This document shows positions 26,182-34,330 of a stretch of DNA of 40,033 nucleotides, in pieces. The first letter of the stretch is position 1. Every line of letters starts with the position of its first letter. Source of the DNA: Rhodococcus zopfii NBRC 100606 = JCM 9919 (GTDB lineage Bacteria; Actinomycetota; Actinomycetes; Mycobacteriales; Mycobacteriaceae); NCBI RefSeq assembly GCF_001895025.1, contig NZ_BCXI01000056.1, positions 1 to 40,033 of the forward strand, written 5' to 3'. The position numbers and the translations under genes were made by a program. The notes below the pieces were generated by a model. It worked only from the letters and a program-made list of their open reading frames with translations. It made no database searches and was not told where the DNA came from.

Positions 26182-26217
26182 AGTTGGGATGTTGCAGCCC
26201 AGCCCGCACACGAAGAG

Positions 26218-26502
26218 GTGGTTATCGTTACCTCCACACACACGCACGATGCGGCCCCGACCGCCATCAGGCGACGGGGCTTCGCGGTGATCAGCCACCC
26301 CGGCACCGAACAGTCCACTCGCACCGAAGCACTCGCTCTGCACGCGAAGGTCGTCGCCGAAGCCGGGGCCGTACACGGCAACGCAGGACGGCGCAGCACC
26401 GCCTCGGGCTGGACGGTGAGGAAACAGCGCGCGGACCGGCGTGGCGCGGGTGATCTGCAGGTCGACTCCTCACCGGGGCTGCGCCAAGGACATCAACTGT
26501 GA
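26218..26502 (+). pseudogene. Decayed 5' fragment of prfC (release factor 3)
   Basis: A 94-codon frame from GTG 26218 whose first 65 residues copy the start of the intact prfC at 27690: RRGFAVISHP, then TEALALHAKVVAEAGAVHG and AGRRST against RRTFAVISHP, TEALALHAKVIAEAGAVHG and AGRRST. The P-loop DAGKST has become GTEQST, so GTP binding is lost, and homology stops where the ARG of switch I would follow. The frame stays open and ends in a GTGA overlap with the membrane protein start. It is a partial duplication, perhaps now serving as a translated leader. Confidence 0.8.
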
Positions 26503-27623
26503 CTGAATCACGCGCACGACCGAGTCCGGATGCGCCGCCTGCACCGAGTGGCGACAGGCGCTTCCCGCCCACCGAGCGTTCCGGCCCGAGATGGAGCAGT
26601 CGCCTCGGCGGTGCTGCGATTGTGGTCGCCATCGCCTGCTGGGTGCTCTGGCGCACCGGTCCGGCGATCATGCCGAATCTCGAGTTGTTCGAGCCGGTCG
26701 CCGCCGACTGGCCACTGAGTTCCGTCGAACCTGCGTTCGGATACTCGTTGCGTGTTCCGCTCGGGCCGATGGCGTATCAACTGGTGCCGCAGCCCGGCCC
26801 GAAAGCCTATGTGATTCTCCACGCGGTGTGCCTGCTCACCGCCGCAGCTCTGCTGACGGGGTGGCTGGCACGACGACTCGGCCTCCGTCGTGCTCTGATC
26901 GCATACTGCGTTCTGGCGCTGGCACCGATCACTGCGGTGCTACTGAATTGGATCGGGATGTACGACGCCTTCTCGATCCTGGCGTTCGTGGTACTGATGA
27001 TGTCCCTGGATCGAGGGCCACGGGTCCAGTTCGCCGCCGCCGCTCTTGTCGGCTTCCAGAACTTCGAACAGTCCCTGGTGGCTCTGGTCATCGTCCTGCT
27101 CGTGCCCACTCTCGCCCGCAGCGTCGGCATGACTCCGCGAGCAGTGCCGCTGCTGGCCGGGATCCTCGCCGGCAAGGCGGTTCTCGAAACCTTCCTCTCG
27201 GCGGTCGGCGCCGTGTCGGGTTCGCGTCTGCTGTTTCTCGCCACGGATGACAAGGCCCGCGAGATACTTACCGGCGTCGCGTCCGTTGCCCCGATCATCT
27301 TGTGGTCGGCCTTGGGCGGACTGTGGCTCTACGCTGTCCCCGCCGTGCAGGCCGCGCTCCGACAGTGGAGCCGGGCACAGCTGGCCATGGCGGCGGCCGC
27401 CGCCTTCATCTGGTTCGGTAGCGGCATCATCTCCGAAGATCAGACCCGCGTGTTGGCCATGACGTCGTTTCCGGCGGTCGTACTTGCGGCGATACACATC
27501 GCGCTGCGCTACCGCGACCTGCCGGAATTCGTCCGCACACCCCAGGCATGGGGACTGATCCTGGCTCCGCCGCTGGTGCTCTGGCACGCTGCGCCGCTGC
27601 CCATGGGTGTGACCATCGGATAA
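26499..27623 (+). CDS. Polytopic membrane protein of unknown function
   Basis: A 374-aa protein with a 35-residue Pro/Arg-rich cytoplasmic head and about nine hydrophobic segments (for example GGAAIVVAIACWVLW, LLTAAALLTGWLARRLG, AAAAFIWFGSG). The overall layout is like a GT-C or dolichyl-mannosyl type membrane enzyme, but I see no diagnostic catalytic loop and give no function. GTG 26499 has AAGGA eight bases upstream and overlaps the stop of the prfC fragment. Its first codons resemble the uORF at 24698. Transcription likely comes from S8. Confidence 0.65.
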   Translation: MTESRARPSPDAPPAPSGDRRFPPTERSGPRWSSRLGGAAIVVAIACWVLWRTGPAIMPNLELFEPVAADWPLSSVEPAFGYSLRVPLGPMAYQLVPQPGPKAYVILHAVCLLTAAALLTGWLARRLGLRRALIAYCVLALAPITAVLLNWIGMYDAFSILAFVVLMMSLDRGPRVQFAAAALVGFQNFEQSLVALVIVLLVPTLARSVGMTPRAVPLLAGILAGKAVLETFLSAVGAVSGSRLLFLATDDKAREILTGVASVAPIILWSALGGLWLYAVPAVQAALRQWSRAQLAMAAAAAFIWFGSGIISEDQTRVLAMTSFPAVVLAAIHIALRYRDLPEFVRTPQAWGLILAPPLVLWHAAPLPMGVTIG

Positions 27624-27662
27624 CCGCTTCCGGCCTTGCGGGCTACACCACACCCCTCCACT

Positions 27663-27682
27663 CTTCCATTACGTAAGAGTAG
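27663..27682 (+). promoter_or_regulatory. Regulon palindrome site S9
   Basis: CTTCCATTACGTAAGAGTAG with TAGCCT as the -10-like hexamer. The GTG at 27690 lies seven bases after the palindrome, so prfC mRNA is probably leaderless or almost so. Confidence 0.8.
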
Positions 27683-27689
27683 CCTTGGG

Positions 27690-29339
27690 GTGTTCCTCCG
27701 ATACGCGAAGAGGTTGGTTACGGTTACTTCCACAGACATCCATAATGCGGCCTTGACCGCCGAGCAGGCGGCGAGGCGGCGCACTTTTGCGGTGATCAGC
27801 CATCCTGACGCTGGAAAGTCCACTCTTACCGAAGCGCTTGCTCTGCATGCGAAGGTCATCGCCGAAGCCGGGGCCGTGCACGGTAAGGCCGGTCGACGCA
27901 GCACCGTCTCGGACTGGATGGAGATGGAAAAGGCCCGCGGTATCTCCATCACGTCCACCGCACTGCAGTTCGGTTACCGCGCCCCCGACGGCACCGACTG
28001 TGTGATCAATCTGCTCGACACCCCCGGCCACGCCGACTTCTCCGAAGACACCTACCGGGTGCTCACCGCGGTCGACTGCGCGGTGATGCTCATCGACGCC
28101 GCCAAAGGCCTCGAACCCCAGACCCTCAAACTGTTTCAGGTGTGCCGCCACCGCGGCATCCCGGTGATCACCGTGATCAACAAATGGGACCGGCCCGGAC
28201 GCGACCCGCTCGAGCTGATGGACGAGATCGGCACCCGCATCGGGCTGAGCCCGACCCCGCTGACCTGGCCGGTGGGCATCGCCGGAGACTTCAAAGGGGT
28301 CCTCGACCGCCGCACCGGGCAGTTCGTGCGGTTCACCCGCACCCCCGGCGGAGCGAGCATCGCCCCGGAAGAACACCTCTCGCCCGAACAGGCCGCCGCT
28401 CGATACCCCGACGACTGGACCACCGCAGTCGAAGAATCCGCGCTGCTCAGCACCGACGGCGCCGACCACGATCAGCAACTGTTCCTGGCCGGGATCACCA
28501 CCCCGGTGCTGTTCGCCTCCGCCGTGCTCAACTTCGGCGTCAATCAGCTGCTCGACGTGCTCGTCCACCTCGCTCCCGCCCCGACCGCCCGGCCCGACCT
28601 CGACGAGACACCCCGCGCTGTCGACGCTCCGTTCAGCGCATTCGTGTTCAAGGTCCAGGCCGGGATGGACGCCGCCCACCGCGATCGGCTCGCCTATGCC
28701 CGGGTCTGCTCGGGCTCGTTCCGCCGCGGCGAGGTCCTGATTCATGCCGCGACCGGCAAACCGTTCACCACCAAGTACGCCCAGTCGGTGTTCGGCCAGC
28801 AACGCACCACCATGGACACCGCATGGCCGGGTGATGTGATCGGGTTGGTCAACGCCACCGCCCTGCGTGTCGGCGACACCCTCTACCTCGACGAGCCGGT
28901 CACCTACCCGCCGATCCCCAGCTTCGCGCCCGAGCACTTCGCCGTCGCCCGCGCCGGCGACGCCGGCAAACACAAACAGTTCCGCCGCGGCATCACCCAG
29001 CTCGAACAAGAAGGGGTGGTGCAGATCCTGCGCTCGAACCTGCGGGGCGATGGCGCCCCGGTCCTCGCCGCCGTCGGGCCGATGCAGTTCGAGGTCGCTG
29101 CACACCGGATGGCCGCCGAACTCGGCTGCCCCATCGACCTCGAACCTCTGTCCTACAGCCTGGCCCGTCGCACGGTGGCGGCCGATGTGGAGTTCCTCGA
29201 TGCCCAGCGCGGGGTCGAGGTCCTCACCCGGACCGACGGCGCCCTGCTCGCGTTGTTCACCGACCGGTGGCGCCTCGACGCCATCGCGCGGGAGTACCCC
29301 GATATCCACCTCGAGCCCCTGGTCGCCGCCGCGGACTGA
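27690..29339 (+). CDS. prfC: Peptide chain release factor 3
   Basis: A 549-aa translational GTPase that recycles RF1/RF2 from terminated ribosomes and takes part in translation quality control. From the GTG, the P-loop SHPDAGKST lies at residues 38-45, then KARGISITSTALQF, DTPGHADFSEDTYR, NKWDRPGRDPLEL and the RF3-specific C-terminal region with GPMQFEVAAHRMAAELG. Length is close to E. coli RF3 (529 aa). The start is uncertain: GTG 27690 suits a leaderless mRNA, TTG 27714 also fits but has its GAAGAGG too close. RF3 is scarce in many actinobacterial genomes, so this may be an acquired or extra copy. A decayed 5' duplicate lies at 26218. Confidence 0.9.
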   Translation: MFLRYAKRLVTVTSTDIHNAALTAEQAARRRTFAVISHPDAGKSTLTEALALHAKVIAEAGAVHGKAGRRSTVSDWMEMEKARGISITSTALQFGYRAPDGTDCVINLLDTPGHADFSEDTYRVLTAVDCAVMLIDAAKGLEPQTLKLFQVCRHRGIPVITVINKWDRPGRDPLELMDEIGTRIGLSPTPLTWPVGIAGDFKGVLDRRTGQFVRFTRTPGGASIAPEEHLSPEQAAARYPDDWTTAVEESALLSTDGADHDQQLFLAGITTPVLFASAVLNFGVNQLLDVLVHLAPAPTARPDLDETPRAVDAPFSAFVFKVQAGMDAAHRDRLAYARVCSGSFRRGEVLIHAATGKPFTTKYAQSVFGQQRTTMDTAWPGDVIGLVNATALRVGDTLYLDEPVTYPPIPSFAPEHFAVARAGDAGKHKQFRRGITQLEQEGVVQILRSNLRGDGAPVLAAVGPMQFEVAAHRMAAELGCPIDLEPLSYSLARRTVAADVEFLDAQRGVEVLTRTDGALLALFTDRWRLDAIAREYPDIHLEPLVAAAD

Positions 29340-29362
29340 GCGGGCACCAACGCCCCGCTAAT

Positions 29363-29382
29363 CTACACTTACGTAAGTGTTA
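29363..29382 (+). promoter_or_regulatory. Regulon palindrome site S10 (orphan)
   Basis: CTACACTTACGTAAGTGTTA, one of the most symmetrical copies. On the plus strand TAGTCT follows, and on the minus strand TAGATT. No convincing protein gene follows on the plus strand. Confidence 0.75.
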
Positions 29383-29460
29383 GTCTGGGGCTGCTCCGCC
29401 TCGGTGCGGAGCGTCGAGGCCGACCACCGCCGGCCCCCTGGGGCGGTGGTCACGGGCTTC
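29383..29460 (+). ncRNA. Possible small structured RNA after S10
   Basis: Immediately after S10 come two clean stem-loops: GCTCCGC (29393-29399) with GCGGAGC (29406-29412), and a perfect 10-bp stem GACCACCGCC (29422-29431) with GGCGGTGGTC (29442-29451). The rest of 29340-29607 has no supported gene. A short RNA read from S10 would explain the orphan site; alternatively the second hairpin is only a terminator. Confidence 0.35.
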
Positions 29461-29607
29461 GCCGGGTACGACGCGCAACGCCGCCTGGCGGGGCCCTCCA
29501 CAGGATCGGCGCGACAGGGCACGACACGACTGTGCGGGCCGTTCGGATCCCGCGTGCGACGTCCCTACGCCGTTGCGCCCCCGCCCGACGCTACGGATGC
29601 TCCTCGG

Positions 29608-31710
29608 TCAGCCCACCGAGACGATCGCAGAGTCCGCGTCCTCGGCGAACGCGAGAATCGGTGACAGGGCACCGTTGTGGGTCAGATACAGCTCGTGCAT
29701 CGCCCGGGTGCAGGCGATATAGAGCATGCGCCGGTCCATCTCAGTGGCGTAGTTCTCCTCGTCCACGTGCGGAACGATCACCGTGTCGAACTCGAGCCCC
29801 TTGGCCAGGTGCGCCGAGGTCACCACAATGCCGTCGGTCAAGGCCGTGCTGTCGTAATCGAGCAGCGTCAGCTCGACTCCTGCCTGCGACAACCCATGAT
29901 GGAGCGCCTCGGCGTGGGCGACGGTCTTGGACACGATGCCCAGGGAATGATGCGCGCTGCGCCGGTGCTGCTCGATCAACGACAGAATCTCGGTGTGTTC
30001 GTCCTGCCGGTCCGGGCAGGCGATGATCTGTGGCGCCGGTCCGCTGCGGGCGACGGGCTCGAGCTTGTCGTTGCGTGAGATGTTCTGGGCGAACTCGGTG
30101 ATCTCGCCGGTGGAGCGGTAACTCTTGCACAGCTCCAGGCAGTCGGCTTCCGGGAAGATGCTGCGGATGATCGGCAACGAGGAGGAGCTGAACGGATTGA
30201 CCGACTGGTTGGCATCGCCCAAGATCGTCATCTTGCAGGGGAACAGCGTGCGCAACACCGCGTACTGGATGGGGGTGTAGTCCTGCATCTCGTCGACGAT
30301 CAGATGCCGGATGTGACCGTAGTAGTCCTGATGGTCGGTGCCGATCATGGTGTAGATCAGCGGGAACACATCGGCGTACTCGATCTTCCTGCGGCCGAGC
30401 GGGGTGAACATTTTCCGCCGCGCAGGATCGCGGTAGAACGCCGTGTACATCGCGAACGCGTCCTTGTACGCGAACATGGCACGGACCTGTTTACGGACAC
30501 TGGTCGCGTCGGCGGCGGTCCACGTGCCGCCGCCCTCGCGCACAGTCTGTTTGAGCTGATGGACGGCCATATTCGCCACCCGGTCGAGCCGGGCGAAGAT
30601 CGGCAGCGTCGGCAACTCGTCGAAAATGCCGGCCACCCACTCGGCCGGCAGTCGCCGATACTTCCGGCTGACCTCGGCCGGGGTGAAGTCCTCCCGGGTG
30701 CGCGAGGCGATCCACTCGTCGAGGTCGGCGACGAACGCGGGCGTCGCCTTGTAGCGCATCCGCTCGGTCGCTGCATCGTCGACGCCGTCGAGCAACGCGG
30801 TCACCTGATCGCTGAACGTCTCGAAGTCGGTGACCTTGGCGAGGAACCGGGCGGCGATCGTACCGAAATCGATCTCGGCGATCTGTTCTTCACCCAACTC
30901 GGGCAGCACGTTGGCGATGTAGTCGCCGAACACTTTGTTCGGCGACAGGATCATGACGTTGTCCGACGAGATGCTGTCTTTGAACCGGTAGAGCAGAAAC
31001 GCCACCCGGTGCAGGGCGATCGAGGTCTTTCCCGAGCCCGCCACCCCCTGCAGGATCAGGACCTGGGCGGTCTCGTTGCGAATCACCGCGTTCTGTTCCC
31101 GTTGGATAGTCGCCACGATGTTCTTCATCTTCGTATCCGTGGAGCGACCGAGCTCGCGCTGCAGAACATCGTCACCGATATTGAGTGAGCTGTCGAACAT
31201 GTACTCGAGGTGCCCACGCTGGATCTTGTACTGGCGCTTACCCGTGATCTCACCCTCGACGGCCCCGGCAGGAGCGTCGAAGAACGCAGCCCCCGTCTCG
31301 AAGTCGTAGTAGAGACCGGACACCGGGGCCCGCCAGTCGTGGATCAGGATCTCCTGGGTCTCCGGGACCATGAAATTGTGCACGCCGATGTAATAGGGCC
31401 TGGTGCCGACATCACCTCTCGCGTAAAAATCCACGCGCCCGAAGTACGGGGAGTCGAGTAGTCGGCGCAGGCGCTCGCGCGTGACCATCGCGCGCTGGCC
31501 CAAAGCGACGGAGATATCCACCGCGGTACGGAAATCGGCCTTCTCGGCGAAGTCCATGTCACGCCGGTTCTCCCACAGGTGCTCCTTGCGCTCCTGGATG
31601 GTCTGGGTGGACTTGTCGATGGAGTCGGTCAGACGCTCGAGTTCGAGGTTGAGCCGCTGCCGCACCTCGGTCAGATAGCGGCGCTCGTGTGCTTCGTCTC
31701 GGATCTGCAT
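29608..31710 (-). CDS. helD: HelD-type RNA polymerase recycling helicase
   Basis: A 700-aa SF1 ATPase. HelD pries stalled or inactive RNA polymerase off DNA, and some actinobacterial relatives protect against rifampicin. Residues 5-60 form a charged antiparallel coiled coil; the P-loop is GVAGSGKTSIALHR near 221-234; Walker B is HLIVDEMQDYTPIQY; motif III is LGDANQSVNP; AKGLEFDTVIVPH and LYIACTRAMHELYL are motifs V and VI. All ATPase motifs are intact. ATG 31710 is used; TTG 31719 has better spacing from GGGAG. S11 lies 41 bases upstream. The rifamycin link is family knowledge, not visible here. Confidence 0.9.
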   Translation of the reverse strand: MQIRDEAHERRYLTEVRQRLNLELERLTDSIDKSTQTIQERKEHLWENRRDMDFAEKADFRTAVDISVALGQRAMVTRERLRRLLDSPYFGRVDFYARGDVGTRPYYIGVHNFMVPETQEILIHDWRAPVSGLYYDFETGAAFFDAPAGAVEGEITGKRQYKIQRGHLEYMFDSSLNIGDDVLQRELGRSTDTKMKNIVATIQREQNAVIRNETAQVLILQGVAGSGKTSIALHRVAFLLYRFKDSISSDNVMILSPNKVFGDYIANVLPELGEEQIAEIDFGTIAARFLAKVTDFETFSDQVTALLDGVDDAATERMRYKATPAFVADLDEWIASRTREDFTPAEVSRKYRRLPAEWVAGIFDELPTLPIFARLDRVANMAVHQLKQTVREGGGTWTAADATSVRKQVRAMFAYKDAFAMYTAFYRDPARRKMFTPLGRRKIEYADVFPLIYTMIGTDHQDYYGHIRHLIVDEMQDYTPIQYAVLRTLFPCKMTILGDANQSVNPFSSSSLPIIRSIFPEADCLELCKSYRSTGEITEFAQNISRNDKLEPVARSGPAPQIIACPDRQDEHTEILSLIEQHRRSAHHSLGIVSKTVAHAEALHHGLSQAGVELTLLDYDSTALTDGIVVTSAHLAKGLEFDTVIVPHVDEENYATEMDRRMLYIACTRAMHELYLTHNGALSPILAFAEDADSAIVSVG

Positions 31711-31751
31711 GTTCGACAATGCTGTCTCCCGTCCACTTCCGCAGAAATTAT

Positions 31752-31771
31752 CTACTCTAACGTAAGGGTAG
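31752..31771 (-). promoter_or_regulatory. Regulon palindrome site S11
   Basis: On the minus strand CTACCCTTACGTTAGAGTAG followed by ATAATT, giving TAGATA or GATAAT as a strong -10. It serves helD. Nineteen of 20 bases match the consensus. Confidence 0.85.
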
Positions 31772-31973
31772 ATTATCCCGCAGCCTGCCCGCACGCCTGG
31801 GCGCCCGACTCCGCAATCGCCGGCGCGAACAGGAGAGGCGGACGCGCCGGTGGCGCGGGGCGGCAAGTCCCCGCCGGCTGTTTCACGCTCGATTCTTGGA
31901 CCGAACAGCCGCGCCGCGCCGCGCCGCAATGCGCACACGGCCGACCTTTCGCGGGGAAGCACCCACCCACCTC

Positions 31974-31993
31974 ATACCCTTACGTAACTGTAG
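31974..31993 (+). promoter_or_regulatory. Regulon palindrome site S12
   Basis: ATACCCTTACGTAACTGTAG followed by AGT, forming TAGAGT. It points to the SulP remnant at 32131 and, about 950 bases on, to nhaA-glpX. The 200 bases between S11 and S12 hold no gene I can support. Confidence 0.8.
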
Positions 31994-32130
31994 AGTCGAG
32001 GGGCAGGGTCCAGGCTCACCATGGACCGTAACGCCGTGGGAACCGACTACGTGGATCCCACACACGCTCCACCCACAGGAAGTCGATCTCCAGACCTTCC
32101 TGATACCGACGACAGAAAGAAGAAAACTCT

Positions 32131-32415
32131 GTGAGTGCCCCCGCCGGCAACGGGCCGACTGTCCCTGCGACGGAACGAGGTTGCCCCCGTCCGTTGAGTG
32201 CTGCACTGCGCGTGTCCAGGATATCGAAGCATCTGATTCTCATCGGCCTGACAGTCACACTGGCGGTGACCATCAGAAACATACTCGATCCACACCAACG
32301 CCGCGGTCGATCCGACGGGGGGATTGTTCGCCTCTCCCATGACGCCCGTGACGATCTCCATCGGGGCCGTTGGCCCGGTCAAGGGTTCTGCGCCGACTGC
32401 GGCAATTCCACCCCC
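32131..32415 (+). pseudogene. Third SulP gene, decayed 5' remnant
   Basis: Two frames together match the N-terminus of the SulP twins. From GTG 32131 one frame gives AALRVSRISKHLILIGLTVTLAV (compare [22 protein letters not shown]). After about 32290 another frame gives AAVDPTGGLFASPMTPVTISI, then GSAPTAAI (compare [21 protein letters not shown]). A frameshift and loss of everything past the second membrane segment leave a clear pseudogene, yet S12 ahead of it is intact. Confidence 0.7.
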
Positions 32416-32948
32416 GGAACGTGAATTCGTTTATCGATACCACTCATGTCCACACGGTTGGTGAAGGCCAGTCGAACGATACGAACAGCGACATCGTGCC
32501 TGGAGAACACGCAGGCAGAACACTTCGGGGACGCGACAAGCCGGCGTAGGAGGCAAGCCGATAGGAGCGACAGCATGCAGACCCGGCCGCCGAGCTTCCG
32601 TGCCGGACCGCGGATCCCCAATCCACCGGCGCCCGCACCCGCGTGCCCTGGCAGGCATGTTCTCCGATCGGAACTCGGCTTCGAAGAGAACCATCGTCCC
32701 GGAGGAACAAACGGGTACACCACCTCCTGGGGCACCAACGCGCACGGCAAGCTCGCCGGCTGCCCACCGTCTCGGCCCTGAGCCACACCCCGACCCGAGA
32801 CCTTCGACCGGCACCCATGTCGCGATGAAGGGTCTTCGGCGCTGGTAGTGGCGTGCGCAGGTATAGGAACCGCCGCCACGGCGGTTCGCCGTCACCGACC
32901 TCTGCTGCCTCCGGCGCCTGAGGGTTCGGATCGCCAGGAAGTGCCCCG
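32416..32948 (+). other. Gene-free stretch before nhaA
   Basis: No reading frame on either strand looks like a known protein. The only clear signal is an AGGAAG ribosome binding site just before the nhaA ATG. Either this is a long leader from S12, or nhaA has its own promoter that I cannot pinpoint. Confidence 0.4.
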
Positions 32949-34253
32949 ATGACCACACCGTTTTCTCGTCTACCCCTGCTCTCACCCGGATCGTGGCCCG
33001 AAGCCCGACGCATCACCACGATCCTGCGCAAGGAAACCGTCGGCGGAATCTTGCTACTCCTCGCTGCGGCGCTCGCGCTGATCTGGGCCAATACCCCCTG
33101 GTCCGAGGCGTACCACTCGCTGCGCGAGGTTACCGTCGGCCCGGCTGCACTGCACCTGGACCTGCCGCTGTCGGTCTGGGCGGCAGACGGGTTGCTGGCA
33201 GTGTTCTTCTTCGTCGTCGGCCTCGAACTCAAACGCGAATTCGTCGCCGGCGACCTCCGCGATCCGCACCGCGCTGCACTCCCGATCACGGCTGCGATCG
33301 GCGGCATGGCGGTGCCAACGCTGGTGTTCGTCCTGATCAACTGGCGCACCGGGGACGGCGCACTGAACGGCTGGGCCATTCCCACCGCCACCGATATCGC
33401 CTTCGCGGTAGCGATCCTTGCAGTGGTCAGCTCCCACCTACCCCTGGCCTTGCGCACCTTCTTGCTCACTTTGGCCGTGGTCGACGATCTGCTCGCCGTA
33501 ACCGTCATCGCGGTGTTCTACACCGACGACCTGAACTTCGCCTACCTCGCACTGGCGCTCCTGCCGCTGGCCGCGTTCGGATTTGCGGTGCAGAAGCGGG
33601 TCCGCTCGTGGTGGATCCTGATTCCCCTGGCGGCAGTGACCTGGTGGTTGGTCCACGAATCCGGGGTGCACGCCACCGTCGCCGGGGTGTTGCTGGGCTT
33701 CACCGTCCCGGTCGTGCGCAGTGCCGCCGCCGGTGGCCCGGACGCCGGTCCGGGCCTGGCGGAACATTTCGAGCACCGCATCCGTCCCTTCTCCGCCGGC
33801 GTGGCTGTGCCGGTGTTCGCGTTCTTCGCTGCTGGAGTGACCATCGGTGGTCTGAGCGGTTTCCTCGACACCCTGGGCGATCCCGTCGCGCTGGGTATCG
33901 TCGCCGGACTCGTGATCGGGAAGGTGGTCGGCATCACCGGTGCCAGCTATCTGACTGCGAAATTCACCAAGGCCCGTCTCGACGACGGACTGACCTGGCT
34001 CGATCTCGCCGCAGTGGCACTGCTCGGCGGCATCGGATTCACCGTCTCCCTGCTCATCGGAGAACTTGCCTTCGCCGGTGACCCGCTGCGCAGCGACCAC
34101 GTCAAGATCGGCGTGCTGGCCAGCACCATCATCGCGGCCATGCTTGCCGCGATCGCGCTGCGCATCCGCAACCGCGCCCACCGCGTCCTGGCCGAACGCG
34201 AAACCCGCGACGACGACCACGATGGCATTCCCGACATCTATCAGCACCCTTGA
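32949..34253 (+). CDS. nhaA: Na+/H+ antiporter NhaA
   Basis: A 434-aa inner-membrane antiporter that expels Na+ for H+ and supports growth at high pH or salt. It shows the N-terminal amphipathic helix, [36 protein letters not shown] and [17 protein letters not shown] with the paired Asp of the ion site, and a C-terminal [11 protein letters not shown]. Full length. It ends with an unusual acidic tail, [14 protein letters not shown], in which DxDxDGxPD resembles a small calcium-binding loop. ATG 32949 follows AGGAAG. glpX follows after 77 bases, probably in the same transcript. Confidence 0.9.
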   Translation: MTTPFSRLPLLSPGSWPEARRITTILRKETVGGILLLLAAALALIWANTPWSEAYHSLREVTVGPAALHLDLPLSVWAADGLLAVFFFVVGLELKREFVAGDLRDPHRAALPITAAIGGMAVPTLVFVLINWRTGDGALNGWAIPTATDIAFAVAILAVVSSHLPLALRTFLLTLAVVDDLLAVTVIAVFYTDDLNFAYLALALLPLAAFGFAVQKRVRSWWILIPLAAVTWWLVHESGVHATVAGVLLGFTVPVVRSAAAGGPDAGPGLAEHFEHRIRPFSAGVAVPVFAFFAAGVTIGGLSGFLDTLGDPVALGIVAGLVIGKVVGITGASYLTAKFTKARLDDGLTWLDLAAVALLGGIGFTVSLLIGELAFAGDPLRSDHVKIGVLASTIIAAMLAAIALRIRNRAHRVLAERETRDDDHDGIPDIYQHP

Positions 34254-34330
34254 CCTCGAGCCTCACCGGCAGACAGGCACCCCGAGTTTCCGTGAGCTAT
34301 CGAAACCCACTTCCGAGGAGAACACCTGTC

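Noticed and set aside
29377..29664. Plus-strand 95-codon frame after S10
   Set aside because: Low-complexity Arg/Pro composition, no ribosome binding site, and it overlaps the 3' end of helD; an RNA seems more likely than a protein.
32446..32781. Plus-strand 111-codon frame before nhaA
   Set aside because: No recognisable motif, no ribosome binding site and poor actinobacterial third-position GC bias.
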